IMG/VR virus record: IMGVR_UViG_3300028557_002461
Span: 1 to 20,144 of that record
From: a virus
Reading direction: 5' to 3' (one strand)
Length of the DNA stretch: 20,144 nt
Below are positions 14,162 to 19,713 of the stretch, piece by piece. The translations under genes and the position numbers were made by a program. The number at the start of each line of letters is the position of its first letter. Positions within the stretch are counted from its first letter, which is position 1. The notes beneath the pieces were generated by a model that ran no database searches, was not told where the DNA came from, and saw only the letters and a list, made by a program, of their open reading frames with translations.

Positions 14162-14374
14162 ATGATTCTGATATTAATTGTACCGTTAATGTTATGCTCT
14201 TGTTCATCCACAAGCAATTACCGCAATGGAATGCAAGAAGATAGCATTACATGGGAATGGGATAAACGAACAGATAGTCGTCCGAGTACACGTAATATGA
14301 ATAATAATCTGCTTGACTCACCAGATGGGAGCTCATATATTGGAGATGGTATGGGAGCAAGTATTCGATTCTAA
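14162..14374 (+). CDS. Small predicted lipoprotein, 70 aa
   Basis: Starts MILILIVPLMLCSCSSTSNY: a short hydrophobic signal followed by a lipobox-like LCSC, predicting lipidation of Cys14 after signal peptidase II cleavage. The mature part of about 57 residues is polar with WEWDKRTDSRPS and an Asn-rich segment, and ends GDGMGASIRF. Size and lipidation recall outer spanin subunits or superinfection-exclusion lipoproteins, but the sequence is not distinctly proline-rich and no inner spanin is adjacent. It heads a plus-strand operon of overlapping genes (TAATG overlap with the next). Confidence 0.7.
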   Translation: MILILIVPLMLCSCSSTSNYRNGMQEDSITWEWDKRTDSRPSTRNMNNNLLDSPDGSSYIGDGMGASIRF

Positions 14375-14556
14375 TGAACAGACATTATGTTATCACTACA
14401 AAATACCAAGGACGTCTACCTTATTACGAGGTGGTTGAGGTATCCAAAGCAGAAGATAATCTTCATATCGAAGATTTCAAGACTTATGAAGAAGCTCTAC
14501 AGCATGTAAGAATACTAGAAGTTAATAATCGATTTTATGAAAAACTGGCTCTATAA
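14374..14556 (+). CDS. Unknown 60-aa protein
   Basis: Starts MNRHYVITTKYQGRLPYYEV, overlapping the lipoprotein stop by one base, so translation is probably coupled. It looks like a small alpha/beta domain: two strands, then an acidic loop and the helix TYEEALQHVRILEVNNRFYEK. No catalytic motif or membrane segment. The next short gene begins inside its last seven codons. Confidence 0.65.
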   Translation: MNRHYVITTKYQGRLPYYEVVEVSKAEDNLHIEDFKTYEEALQHVRILEVNNRFYEKLAL

Positions 14557-14680
14557 AGTAACTAAAATTATAGTAAATGATTGCTCTGTAGGTATGTTTT
14601 TAATTGTTATAGGATTTCTTCTAGGATGGATGTCACAGTCAATCTTTACTTTAATATCTAGCATTGTTAAAAGATTCTAA
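14537..14680 (+). CDS. Short single-pass membrane protein, 47 aa
   Basis: An ATG inside the end of the previous gene (14537) opens a 47-codon frame: MKNWLYKVTKIIVNDCSVGM, then a hydrophobic helix (FLIVIGFLLGWMSQSIFTLI), then a basic end (SIVKRF). Positive charges at both ends flank one membrane helix. Its stop TAA shares a base with the next ATG, so it fills the space between two coupled genes exactly. This supports a real gene. Function unknown. Confidence 0.6.
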   Translation: MKNWLYKVTKIIVNDCSVGMFLIVIGFLLGWMSQSIFTLISSIVKRF

Positions 14681-14946
14681 TGGCTAAGGTCAAGAGGGTA
14701 AGTACGTTACCAAGTAACTATCTGGTAAAAATAGAAGTAAAAGATGAGCATTGCACATTTTCTATAAACCCCTATATTACGTTTATGAAGTTGGTAAAAG
14801 CTGCAAATATGAATGCTGCGGTAAAAGCTGCAGCTACATATTGTAATAAGCAAATGAAAGAGTATCCAGGTACCTGGTTTTCATATTCTACCAGTGAAGT
14901 AGAACCTTATTTTTACCCGCTTCCTTATAGGAGGTTTGAAGATTAA
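14680..14946 (+). CDS. Unknown 88-aa protein
   Basis: Starts MAKVKRVSTLPSNYLVKIEV, coupled by TAATG overlap to the short membrane gene. A beta-rich start (YLVKIEVKDEHCTFSINPYI) is followed by an Ala/Lys helix (AANMNAAVKAAATYCNKQM) and an aromatic tail (PYFYPLPYRRFED). The pattern suggests a compact single domain. No known motif; member of the operon led by the lipoprotein. Confidence 0.65.
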   Translation: MAKVKRVSTLPSNYLVKIEVKDEHCTFSINPYITFMKLVKAANMNAAVKAAATYCNKQMKEYPGTWFSYSTSEVEPYFYPLPYRRFED

Positions 14947-14947
14947 T

Positions 14948-15079
14948 ATGTGGGATCCAATTAGTGTGTTTTGTATTATATGGGCGCTTAACGTCGGTCT
15001 GCCTTGTTCACGCTTATCTGTGCATGATGTTCAGAAAGCTAACGAAAAGCAAGCTAACTCAATAGTTGTCAATAAATGA
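14948..15079 (+). CDS. Short protein, 43 aa, with hydrophobic N-terminus
   Basis: ATG 14948, one base after the previous stop, gives MWDPISVFCIIWALNVGLPC, then RLSVHDVQKANEKQANSIV and a stop. The N-terminal 20 residues are hydrophobic and could be a signal anchor. The rest is a polar helix. Its TGA overlaps the next ATG (ATGA), so it is tied into the operon by coupled translation. Function unknown. Confidence 0.55.
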   Translation: MWDPISVFCIIWALNVGLPCSRLSVHDVQKANEKQANSIVVNK

Positions 15080-15330
15080 AGTTTTGTAAAAGAAAGCGCA
15101 ACAGTTATATGAGCTGTGGTAAGGTTTGTTCAACTGACTATATTCTATCAGAAGATGTATTAGCTTTTCATGGCAAAGTATTCTTTGAAAAATGGAAAGA
15201 GTTTATGAAATCTGCTAGGACTGTTCTTATTGAAGATGTTAAATCAAAGAAAGATTTAGTCGGATACTATTATGCCGACTACGAACACTATGCTAGAATG
15301 ACGGATTTTTATTTAAATCCTACAAGCTAG
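15076..15330 (+). CDS. Unknown 84-aa protein
   Basis: Starts MKFCKRKRNSYMSCGKVCST with a basic, Cys-containing N-terminus (C4, C14, C18) that might bind metal, although the spacing does not match a zinc finger I know. The remainder is helical and aromatic (FFEKWKEFMKSARTVLIED, YYYADYEHYARMTDFYL). It overlaps the previous stop by four bases (ATGA). No family recognised. Confidence 0.65.
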   Translation: MKFCKRKRNSYMSCGKVCSTDYILSEDVLAFHGKVFFEKWKEFMKSARTVLIEDVKSKKDLVGYYYADYEHYARMTDFYLNPTS

Positions 15331-15343
15331 AATAAGTAATTAC

Positions 15344-15544
15344 ATGAACATCGTAGAAAAAGTAGTCGACTTATATTATTCATTAAGGTTTGCTGTTGAA
15401 GATCTTTACTATAAGGTAAAAGATAAATTCGGTTTTGATGACACCGAATATAATTATTCTGATTACTCTAATCCTGTCGATGAAGTTGTAGAAGAGAAGC
15501 CAAAAAAGAAGAAAAAGAAAAAGACAACTAAAAAGAAGAAATAA
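15344..15544 (+). CDS. Small protein with poly-Lys tail, 66 aa
   Basis: Starts MNIVEKVVDLYYSLRFAVED. It has an amphipathic helical N-terminus, an acidic Tyr/Asp middle (DDTEYNYSDYSN), and ends in about 15 residues that are nearly all Lys (KPKKKKKKKTTKKKK). A Lys tail can bind DNA, RNA or acidic membrane lipids. It is the last gene of the plus-strand operon and ends one base from the stop of the convergent gene. Function unknown. Confidence 0.65.
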   Translation: MNIVEKVVDLYYSLRFAVEDLYYKVKDKFGFDDTEYNYSDYSNPVDEVVEEKPKKKKKKKTTKKKK

Positions 15545-15545
15545 A

Positions 15546-15833
15546 TTATTCTTCTACTTGAATGTCCAGCTTGCCTTCTAGCTTATATACAAACATTTGA
15601 TCATTCGAAGCAACAGCTTCTTTCTTTAACTCACTGTAATTACTGAGCAGCCCTGTGCTTAGAGCAATTACATCATATTTAAAATCGCGTTGATCTTTAG
15701 GTGATTTTGTTTTCATGTAAACTTCAACAATACAAGCTTTGGGGTCTCCAAAACTAAATATATCTCCATTCTTTAAATCATTGAATGTGTTTTTGTTATC
15801 TTTTCGTTCTTGTTTTGAGAAGTTTACTTTCAT
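15546..15833 (-). CDS. Unknown 95-aa protein (minus strand)
   Basis: Starts MKVNFSKQERKDNKNTFNDL. It looks like a small beta-barrel type domain (NGDIFSFGDPKACIVEVYMK, KYDVIALSTGLLS, MFVYKLEGKLDIQVEE), soluble, with no membrane helix. A late-type motif TGTAAATA lies exactly 5 nt before the ATG, supporting both the start and the strand. It is transcribed against its neighbours and divergent from the GIY-YIG-like gene. No family recognised. Confidence 0.7.
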   Translation of the reverse strand: MKVNFSKQERKDNKNTFNDLKNGDIFSFGDPKACIVEVYMKTKSPKDQRDFKYDVIALSTGLLSNYSELKKEAVASNDQMFVYKLEGKLDIQVEE

Positions 15834-15838
15834 AATAT

Positions 15839-15846
15839 TATTTACA
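15839..15846 (-). promoter_or_regulatory. Late-type promoter motif TGTAAATA
   Basis: TGTAAATA on the minus strand, 5 nt before ATG 15833. Confidence 0.5.
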
Positions 15847-15877
15847 TAGGTTTATAAAAAATCAAAAGAAAAAAAGC

Positions 15878-15905
15878 TTGACTATTATACTTGTTCAAAG
15901 ATAAT
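15878..15905 (+). promoter_or_regulatory. Leaderless sigma70-type promoter for the 15912 gene
   Basis: TTGACT at 15878-15883, 16-nt spacer, GATAAT at 15900-15905, 6 nt to ATG 15912. This decides against the TTG start 21 nt upstream, which would lie upstream of the transcript. Confidence 0.8.
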
Positions 15906-15911
15906 AGATGT

Positions 15912-16367
15912 ATGGAGCCAATCGTCTCTTTTGTAAATTACAAGTTTAAAAGGTATGACAACTCTCGTCTAAAAGAAACATATAAACATCTTAAAAATAT
16001 AAAGCTATATCTGCTTGAACTTACTTTTAAGGATACAGGCGAACAAATCCATAAGTTTGGAGTAACATCTTACTTTGATGTTATTAAAAGAATGGAAGTT
16101 AGTGATTATCATCCTGAGTATAAAATGTTTAGCCGTGTGCGTGCTCTAGCTAGTGCTTATCTTCCTGTTGATGTAGCTCTTGAGCAGGAAAAGTATTTTC
16201 AAAACCATTATAAGAAAGAAATATATATACGTAAACCTTATTATTTTAATGGTATATCTGAAGCTTTAATTCTATTTCCAAAGGATAGAAGGGATAGTAT
16301 TATAAAGATTATGAATTTACATAAAGAATATAAAGCAAAAAGGTTGAATTTATTAGAGGTTAAATAA
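15912..16367 (+). CDS. GIY-YIG-like nuclease-fold protein, 151 aa
   Basis: Starts MEPIVSFVNYKFKRYDNSRL. From residue 31, IKLYLLELTFKDTGEQIHKF leading into GVTSYFDVIKRM resembles the GIY-YIG core found in T5orf172-like proteins: a first strand with Tyr, then K-F/I-G-V-T and a downstream Arg (Arg60). ALEQEKYF (Glu91 or Glu93) could supply the metal-binding Glu, and YYFNGISEALI matches the end of the fold. The first motif is degenerate (LYL rather than GIY), so catalytic activity is uncertain. Possible roles are a homing-type or host-DNA-degrading nuclease, or a non-catalytic relative. It stands alone behind its own promoter. Confidence 0.5.
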   Translation: MEPIVSFVNYKFKRYDNSRLKETYKHLKNIKLYLLELTFKDTGEQIHKFGVTSYFDVIKRMEVSDYHPEYKMFSRVRALASAYLPVDVALEQEKYFQNHYKKEIYIRKPYYFNGISEALILFPKDRRDSIIKIMNLHKEYKAKRLNLLEVK

Positions 16368-16375
16368 ATTATATT

Positions 16376-16465
16376 ATGATAGACGGAGACAAGCTATACG
16401 CACTTAGTTTGTATAGTGTATTAGCTCTGGCATTTATATATTATTCGTTCCTTACTAAAGTTTAA
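16376..16465 (+). CDS. Short membrane peptide, 29 aa
   Basis: ATG 16376, 8 nt after the previous stop, gives MIDGDKLYALSLYSVLALAF then IYYSFLTKV and a stop. Residues 8-25 form one hydrophobic helix with an acidic front and a Lys near the end. It has no promoter of its own and would be translated from the upstream transcript. It is short enough to be a chance frame, but its placement fits the packing of the region. Confidence 0.4.
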   Translation: MIDGDKLYALSLYSVLALAFIYYSFLTKV

Positions 16466-16475
16466 TAAAAAGTTC

Positions 16476-16503
16476 TTGACAGAATTACGTTTTCCTACAT
16501 AAT
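16476..16503 (+). promoter_or_regulatory. Sigma70-type promoter for the second RadA-like gene
   Basis: Perfect TTGACA at 16476-16481, 16-nt spacer ending TTCCTA, CATAAT at 16498-16503, 9 nt to ATG 16513. An alternative -10 TAATAT (16500-16505) would give an 18-nt spacer and 7 nt to the ATG. Either way the leader is at most a few bases. Confidence 0.8.
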
Positions 16504-16512
16504 ATAAGGACA

Positions 16513-17430
16513 ATGAACGTTAAATTACAAAGCACTAAATTCGTATCAATTAAAGATGTAACTATTCCCGATGTTTTCTATCGGAGAATGCAAACGGGTA
16601 TCGAGAAACTCGATGCAATGTTTGGGGGAGGTATTCTTCCTGGTTCTTCTATTACATTAACTGCACGAGCTGGTCTCGGAAAGACCACGCTTGTACTGCA
16701 AATGTTAGAAAGACTGGTAAAGAGCGGTAAACGTGTTGGTTACTGCTCCTCAGAAGAATCTATTGCCCAGCTTGCTATGACCTGTAAACGACTAAATGTC
16801 GAGAACGTTCAGGTATGTAACGAGGGTAATGTCGATAAGATCTCTAATCATATGAAAGATCTCGATATTATTGTTGTTGATTCGTTTCAAGGTCTTATAA
16901 AAGGTAATCTTCGAGGACGAGAGCTAGAGAAGTATTGTATTGAAAGACTTGTAGTTAACGCTAAAGAGACTGAATGCGCGATTGTATTAATCTGTCATAA
17001 TACTAAAGCGGGTGGAATTAAGGGTAGTTCTCTTATTATTCATGCTGTAGATGTTAACGTTAGTATTCATCCTATCAAGGAAGCAGAAGCAAATGCTCGT
17101 GTCATAACCTTTGATAAGAACCGTTTTGGTCCTTCTGCAGATGTAGAGTGTTATATTCAGTATAGTGGGTATGATTTTGAATCTGAAGTAATTGTTGAAG
17201 AAGAAAATACTTCTAAAACTGCTCGTAAGAAAGATCAGCGTAATAAGATTTTGTCTATGAATGGCGATATTACGCTCCTTGAAGTGTGTAAACAACTTAG
17301 TATTGATAGTACTCGTGCTGGGTTCCTTCTTCGTGAGTTACAGAATGAGGGCAAGCTGGTCAAAGATGGTAGAGGAGCGGATTCGATCTGGAAGAAGAAC
17401 GAGCTTCAGATTACTGTTGCACAGAACTAA
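16513..17430 (+). CDS. RadA/Sms-like RecA-fold ATPase with C-terminal winged helix (copy 2)
   Basis: A 305-aa paralogue of the gene at 10580, about 70% identical by hand count and nearly gap-free for 230 residues. All motifs are kept: Walker A ARAGLGKTT (Lys57), SSEES, Walker B IIVVDSFQG, CHNTKAGGIKG, KNRFG and the winged-helix end SIDSTRAGFLLRELQNEG. Divergence is highest at the N-terminus and in the charged linker near 230-245. Codons are clearly different from copy 1 (AT-rich third positions here). As with copy 1, the zinc finger and Lon-like domains of bacterial RadA are absent. Two copies may form hetero-oligomers, act at different times, or reflect joining of two related genomes. Confidence 0.85.
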   Translation: MNVKLQSTKFVSIKDVTIPDVFYRRMQTGIEKLDAMFGGGILPGSSITLTARAGLGKTTLVLQMLERLVKSGKRVGYCSSEESIAQLAMTCKRLNVENVQVCNEGNVDKISNHMKDLDIIVVDSFQGLIKGNLRGRELEKYCIERLVVNAKETECAIVLICHNTKAGGIKGSSLIIHAVDVNVSIHPIKEAEANARVITFDKNRFGPSADVECYIQYSGYDFESEVIVEEENTSKTARKKDQRNKILSMNGDITLLEVCKQLSIDSTRAGFLLRELQNEGKLVKDGRGADSIWKKNELQITVAQN

Positions 17431-17444
17431 ATTACCTTTATACT
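17417..17444 (+). promoter_or_regulatory. Leaderless sigma70-type promoter for the 17451 gene
   Basis: TTGCAC at 17417-17422 inside the end of the RadA-like gene, 16-nt spacer, TATACT at 17439-17444, 6 nt to ATG 17451. Confidence 0.65.
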
Positions 17445-17450
17445 ACTTAA

Positions 17451-17831
17451 ATGATGAACCTTAAGACCGCACAACTACCTGAACAAGCGCCTTTTGTAGG
17501 CCAGCACGTTACAGAATTTCACTATACAGATCGTGATGCTTGGGAGGTAATTGAGGTTATGAGCCCTCGAAGGATAAAAATTCGAGAGTTTGATGCAGAG
17601 TGTACCCTTAAACCTAAAGATTTTCATCCTGGAGGCTTCTGTGGTCACTTTGCTGATAATCATTCACAGGAATATAAATTTACAAGTAATCCTAAAAATC
17701 AAGTAAAGGTACTTAGCTGGCGCTCTAAAGCTAAACGCTGGGCTGAAGTAGGACAAAGGACTCAGTATAGTCTGTTCGGCTTACATAGGAAAGGTGAGCA
17801 AGCTGTTAAGTTTTATGATTACAACTTCTAA
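17451..17831 (+). CDS. Conserved-looking unknown protein, 126 aa, leaderless
   Basis: Starts MMNLKTAQLPEQAPFVGQHV. The core HVTEFHYTDRDAWEVIEVMS followed by PRRIKIREFDAE looks like a small beta-barrel seen in phage hypothetical proteins, where a strand-turn-strand with YTDRDA-type wording recurs. Further on, HPGGFCGHFADNHSQEY holds three His and a Cys that could bind metal. It ends HRKGEQAVKFYDYNF. Function unknown. The next gene overlaps its end by 17 nt. Confidence 0.75.
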   Translation: MMNLKTAQLPEQAPFVGQHVTEFHYTDRDAWEVIEVMSPRRIKIREFDAECTLKPKDFHPGGFCGHFADNHSQEYKFTSNPKNQVKVLSWRSKAKRWAEVGQRTQYSLFGLHRKGEQAVKFYDYNF

Positions 17832-18078
17832 AGTACAAGACTATATTAATTCAGGTCATGACGAGCATGATGTGGCTCGTTGGTTGATCAATCTAAACAT
17901 TAACAAATATGTTCCAATGGAGCTAGATGACTTAGCCGATACTAGCGTTGTAGCTAGTGAAGTGGATGCTATTGTTGAATGCATTCAAGAAAAAGATTAT
18001 GAAGACGCCATTAGTATTGCAGAAGACAGCGCTGTTGTTATTCTCGAAGATGAAGGGTTTGATGTTAGCAACCACTAA
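17815..18078 (+). CDS. Acidic helical protein, 87 aa
   Basis: The start is taken as ATG 17815 (MITTSKVQDYINSGHDEHDV) inside the previous gene's end, rather than GTG 17794. The protein is very acidic and helical (ELDDLADTSVVASEVDAIVE, QEKDYEDAISIAEDSAVVI). Small acidic phage proteins can mimic DNA, but this one is too short and too hydrophobic in places to assert that. Its 3' end overlaps the convergent minus-strand gene by 14 nt. Confidence 0.65.
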   Translation: MITTSKVQDYINSGHDEHDVARWLINLNINKYVPMELDDLADTSVVASEVDAIVECIQEKDYEDAISIAEDSAVVILEDEGFDVSNH

Positions 18079-18259
18079 CAATTGTATTAATAAGTTCTTT
18101 AGCTTTAATTAGAGTTTGCGCGCTTCCTATTATCTTATTGTTTTCAAATATATAGTGGAAGCCTTTCTTTTCAACAATCCTATATTGTTCGTAATGTATA
18201 CCTTCAACCCCAGGATGATTTAATTCTCCTAGGTGTTTATTAATCAGGTCGACGAACAT
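18065..18259 (-). CDS. Unknown 64-aa protein (minus strand)
   Basis: Starts MFVDLINKHLGELNHPGVEG. It looks like a small alpha/beta domain with HYEQYRIVEKKGFHYIFENN followed by the helix SAQTLIKAKELINTIVSG. A late-type motif ATTAAATA lies exactly 5 nt before the ATG, which supports a real minus-strand gene among plus-strand ones. No family recognised. Confidence 0.65.
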   Translation of the reverse strand: MFVDLINKHLGELNHPGVEGIHYEQYRIVEKKGFHYIFENNKIIGSAQTLIKAKELINTIVSGC

Positions 18260-18264
18260 AGAAA

Positions 18265-18272
18265 TATTTAAT
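18265..18272 (-). promoter_or_regulatory. Late-type promoter motif ATTAAATA
   Basis: ATTAAATA on the minus strand, 5 nt before ATG 18259. Confidence 0.5.
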
Positions 18273-18292
18273 AAAAAAATGAAGATATACTC

Positions 18293-18320
18293 TTTAAAAA
18301 AGACCTCTGTAATGTATAAT
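18293..18320 (+). promoter_or_regulatory. Leaderless promoter for the 18327 membrane gene
   Basis: Weak -35 TTTAAA at 18293-18298, 16-nt spacer, perfect TATAAT at 18315-18320, 6 nt to ATG 18327. The box plus leader TATAATAAAAATATG is identical to that of the 8681 gene. Confidence 0.65.
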
Positions 18321-18326
18321 AAAAAT

Positions 18327-18671
18327 ATGATGTTATGGATTATTACAGATTTGATAGGATCATTGCTTGATATTATTCGTGATTCAATCTATGCATATGT
18401 ACGAATAGTAAGAGAAGGCTTGACTGTCTTTATTAAAGCAGCTATTATTATCCTTATGTATATGAAAAGTATTGCAGATAAAAGTGTTATACCTTCAATC
18501 TTTGAGTTTAGCTTCTTTCTTATAACAGTCTCTATAACTATCTTATTTGATTTTATTGTAATTATTTCTTCGTTTTTCTTATTTTTATCTAACATCTGTA
18601 TAAATATTTCAAGGTTAACGCAAACTGCTGCTAAAAACTTACAAAAAAGATATACCTGGTTGAATGGATAA
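18327..18671 (+). CDS. Hydrophobic membrane protein, 114 aa
   Basis: The frame is open from 18279, but a consensus TATAAT ending 6 nt before ATG 18327 makes that the likely start (MMLWIITDLIGSLLDIIRDS). Two or three hydrophobic stretches follow: about residues 31-46 (LTVFIKAAIIILMYMK) and a long one at about 54-90 (FEFSFFLITVSITILFDFIV and ISSFFLFLSNICI) that could span twice. The C-terminus is basic (KNLQKRYTWLNG). It could be a holin-like or other inner-membrane protein; nothing specific supports either. The next gene overlaps by 8 nt. Confidence 0.65.
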   Translation: MMLWIITDLIGSLLDIIRDSIYAYVRIVREGLTVFIKAAIIILMYMKSIADKSVIPSIFEFSFFLITVSITILFDFIVIISSFFLFLSNICINISRLTQTAAKNLQKRYTWLNG

Positions 18672-18948
18672 GAGTAAACAAATTCAAGAGACGATTGAGC
18701 TAATCAAACAGCTAGACCTCATTCAAGATCAATTCAAGTTTTACGAAGAAGAAGGTGATAGGCTTACAATAGAGCACATGACTATTATTAAAAATAAAGA
18801 GCATTTATTCCCCGAGGGTGCAGAGAAACTAAAAACGATTGATAAGAAATTAGACGAACTTACAATTAGGTTTGAGAAAGATAATAGTCTGTTTAATAAA
18901 ATTTTAGTTAAGGTAAGTAGTTTGTTAAAAAAGCACAATAATGTTTAA
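18664..18948 (+). CDS. Coiled-coil protein, 94 aa
   Basis: Starts MDKSKQIQETIELIKQLDLI. It is almost entirely charged helix with heptad-like spacing of Leu and Ile (ETIELIKQLDLIQDQFKFYE, KLKTIDKKLDELTIRFEKD), so a dimeric coiled coil is likely. ATG overlaps the stop of the membrane gene by 8 nt, and its own end overlaps the next ATG by 8 nt: a chain of coupled genes. A partner role for the preceding membrane protein is possible. No family recognised. Confidence 0.7.
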   Translation: MDKSKQIQETIELIKQLDLIQDQFKFYEEEGDRLTIEHMTIIKNKEHLFPEGAEKLKTIDKKLDELTIRFEKDNSLFNKILVKVSSLLKKHNNV

Positions 18949-19273
18949 AAGAAAACCGAAAGGAGATCTTTTCAACTTTGAGGAGTTTACTGTGTATAGC
19001 CCTAAGCAGTTTAATAATAACTTAAGCATAGAAGATAAAGACATAACGTTCTATATTAAAGTATGCACCAATTCGAATAGAGCATTTACATGTCCTTTTC
19101 CTCATATAGATAACACGGTAGGTAGTGAAGAACTTAGTAATAAGGAAGTTAAGAAGATTGTTGACTTTATTAACAATACTCCAGAAGCCATTGTATATAC
19201 CTCGGAGTATTCTATTGAAAATGTTGATGGTAGGAGATTAGAGATGTATTACGGAAAGCTTGATAATATCTAA
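18941..19273 (+). CDS. Unknown 110-aa protein
   Basis: Starts MFKRKPKGDLFNFEEFTVYS, coupled by 8-nt overlap to the coiled-coil gene. It is a soluble alpha/beta protein with FYIKVCTNSNRAFTCPFPHI, a helix KEVKKIVDFINNTPEAIV and a strand-rich end (YTSEYSIENVDGRRLEMYYG). Two Cys and one His are clustered (residues near 42-55) but do not form a known metal motif. The promoter of the downstream small RNA begins inside its last codons. Confidence 0.65.
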   Translation: MFKRKPKGDLFNFEEFTVYSPKQFNNNLSIEDKDITFYIKVCTNSNRAFTCPFPHIDNTVGSEELSNKEVKKIVDFINNTPEAIVYTSEYSIENVDGRRLEMYYGKLDNI

Positions 19274-19287
19274 TGTTCCTACATAAT
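19260..19287 (+). promoter_or_regulatory. Sigma70-type promoter for the small RNA
   Basis: TTGATA at 19260-19265, 16-nt spacer ending TTCCTA, CATAAT at 19282-19287. Transcription should begin near 19294. Unlike the other promoters of this class, there is no start codon at that position. Confidence 0.75.
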
Positions 19288-19293
19288 AAGTTT

Positions 19294-19393
19294 ATTGTCC
19301 GAGCAATCGGAGGGTAAGCCGGTTCCCCGTTAAGAAACTGGTCATCATCTTGAGTTTTGCTGTTCTCAAGTAAATCAAAAACAGCCTTTTTTT
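19294..19393 (+). ncRNA. Predicted phage small RNA with GNRA hairpin and terminal pseudoknot
   Basis: This is the one sizeable stretch between plus-strand genes without a convincing ORF, and it has its own promoter and a 3' end rich in T. In order: hairpin TCCGA-GCAA-TCGGA (19298-19311) with a GNRA loop; hairpin GCCGGTT/AACTGGT (19318-19342, with two G-U pairs); an H-type pseudoknot with stem 1 CTTGAG/CTCAAG (19349-19354 with 19365-19370), loop 1 TTTT, stem 2 GCTGTT/AACAGC (19359-19364 with 19380-19385), no bases between the stems, loop 3 TAAATCAAA; then C and seven T. Stem 2 with the T run can act as the terminator. The next gene's promoter starts 12 nt later, so this is a separate unit. Function unknown; it does not match an RNA family I can name. 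Confidence 0.65.
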
Positions 19394-19404
19394 GAAAAAA
19401 ATAG

Positions 19405-19432
19405 TTGACCTATTCCTAGATTCAGCCATAAT
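19405..19432 (+). promoter_or_regulatory. Leaderless sigma70-type promoter for the 19439 gene
   Basis: TTGACC at 19405-19410, 16-nt spacer, CATAAT at 19427-19432, 6 nt to ATG 19439. Confidence 0.75.
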
Positions 19433-19438
19433 ATTTAC

Positions 19439-19702
19439 ATGATGAAAAAACAAACGAACAAAGAATATAGTCTATTGGTGTTTATGAAAGCTCAGCACAA
19501 GTATACCGATTCAGAGGTTCAATTAGAAACGCTGTGTAAAGAGTTTAATGGACGAGCGGTAGGGGGAGGTACAGATCTATGTACAGGTAAGCGAGATCAA
19601 CAGTTTGCCTTCTTTAATAAAGCTGGTGCAAAAGCCTTTCTTAAGCATCCTTTTACCAAAGCAGTTACCCTTAAAGATTACGACCTAGTAGAGGTAGATT
19701 AA
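19439..19702 (+). CDS. Unknown 87-aa protein, leaderless
   Basis: Starts MMKKQTNKEYSLLVFMKAQH. The pattern of a strand (YSLLVFMKAQ), a helix (SEVQLETLCKEFNG), a glycine-rich turn (RAVGGGTDLCTG), a strand (DQQFAFFNKAGAKAFLKH) and a last strand resembles a small ferredoxin-like alpha/beta domain. No catalytic or DNA-binding motif is evident. It sits directly after the small RNA unit and before two further small genes. Confidence 0.7.
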   Translation: MMKKQTNKEYSLLVFMKAQHKYTDSEVQLETLCKEFNGRAVGGGTDLCTGKRDQQFAFFNKAGAKAFLKHPFTKAVTLKDYDLVEVD

Positions 19703-19708
19703 TAAATA
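19701..19708 (+). promoter_or_regulatory. Late-type promoter motif AATAAATA
   Basis: AATAAATA begins within the previous stop codon and ends exactly 5 nt before ATG 19714. Confidence 0.5.
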
Positions 19709-19713
19709 ACTTT

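Noticed and set aside
16506-16510. AAGGA before ATG 16513 as a Shine-Dalgarno site
   Set aside because: Only 2 nt separate it from the start codon, too close for normal use, and it overlaps the predicted transcription start.
18279-18326. Upstream ATG for the 18327 membrane gene
   Set aside because: The consensus TATAAT lies inside this extension and ends 6 nt before ATG 18327, matching the rule of the other genes.
19273-19317. 14-codon ORF MFLHNKFIVRAIGG coupled by TAATG to the previous gene
   Set aside because: Possible but very short; it overlaps the promoter and the first hairpin of the small RNA, whose promoter and terminator give a better explanation.
19298-19342. Part of a tRNA or known riboswitch
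   Set aside because: The hairpins do not form a cloverleaf and there is no T-loop or acceptor stem; I could not match a known riboswitch layout by eye.
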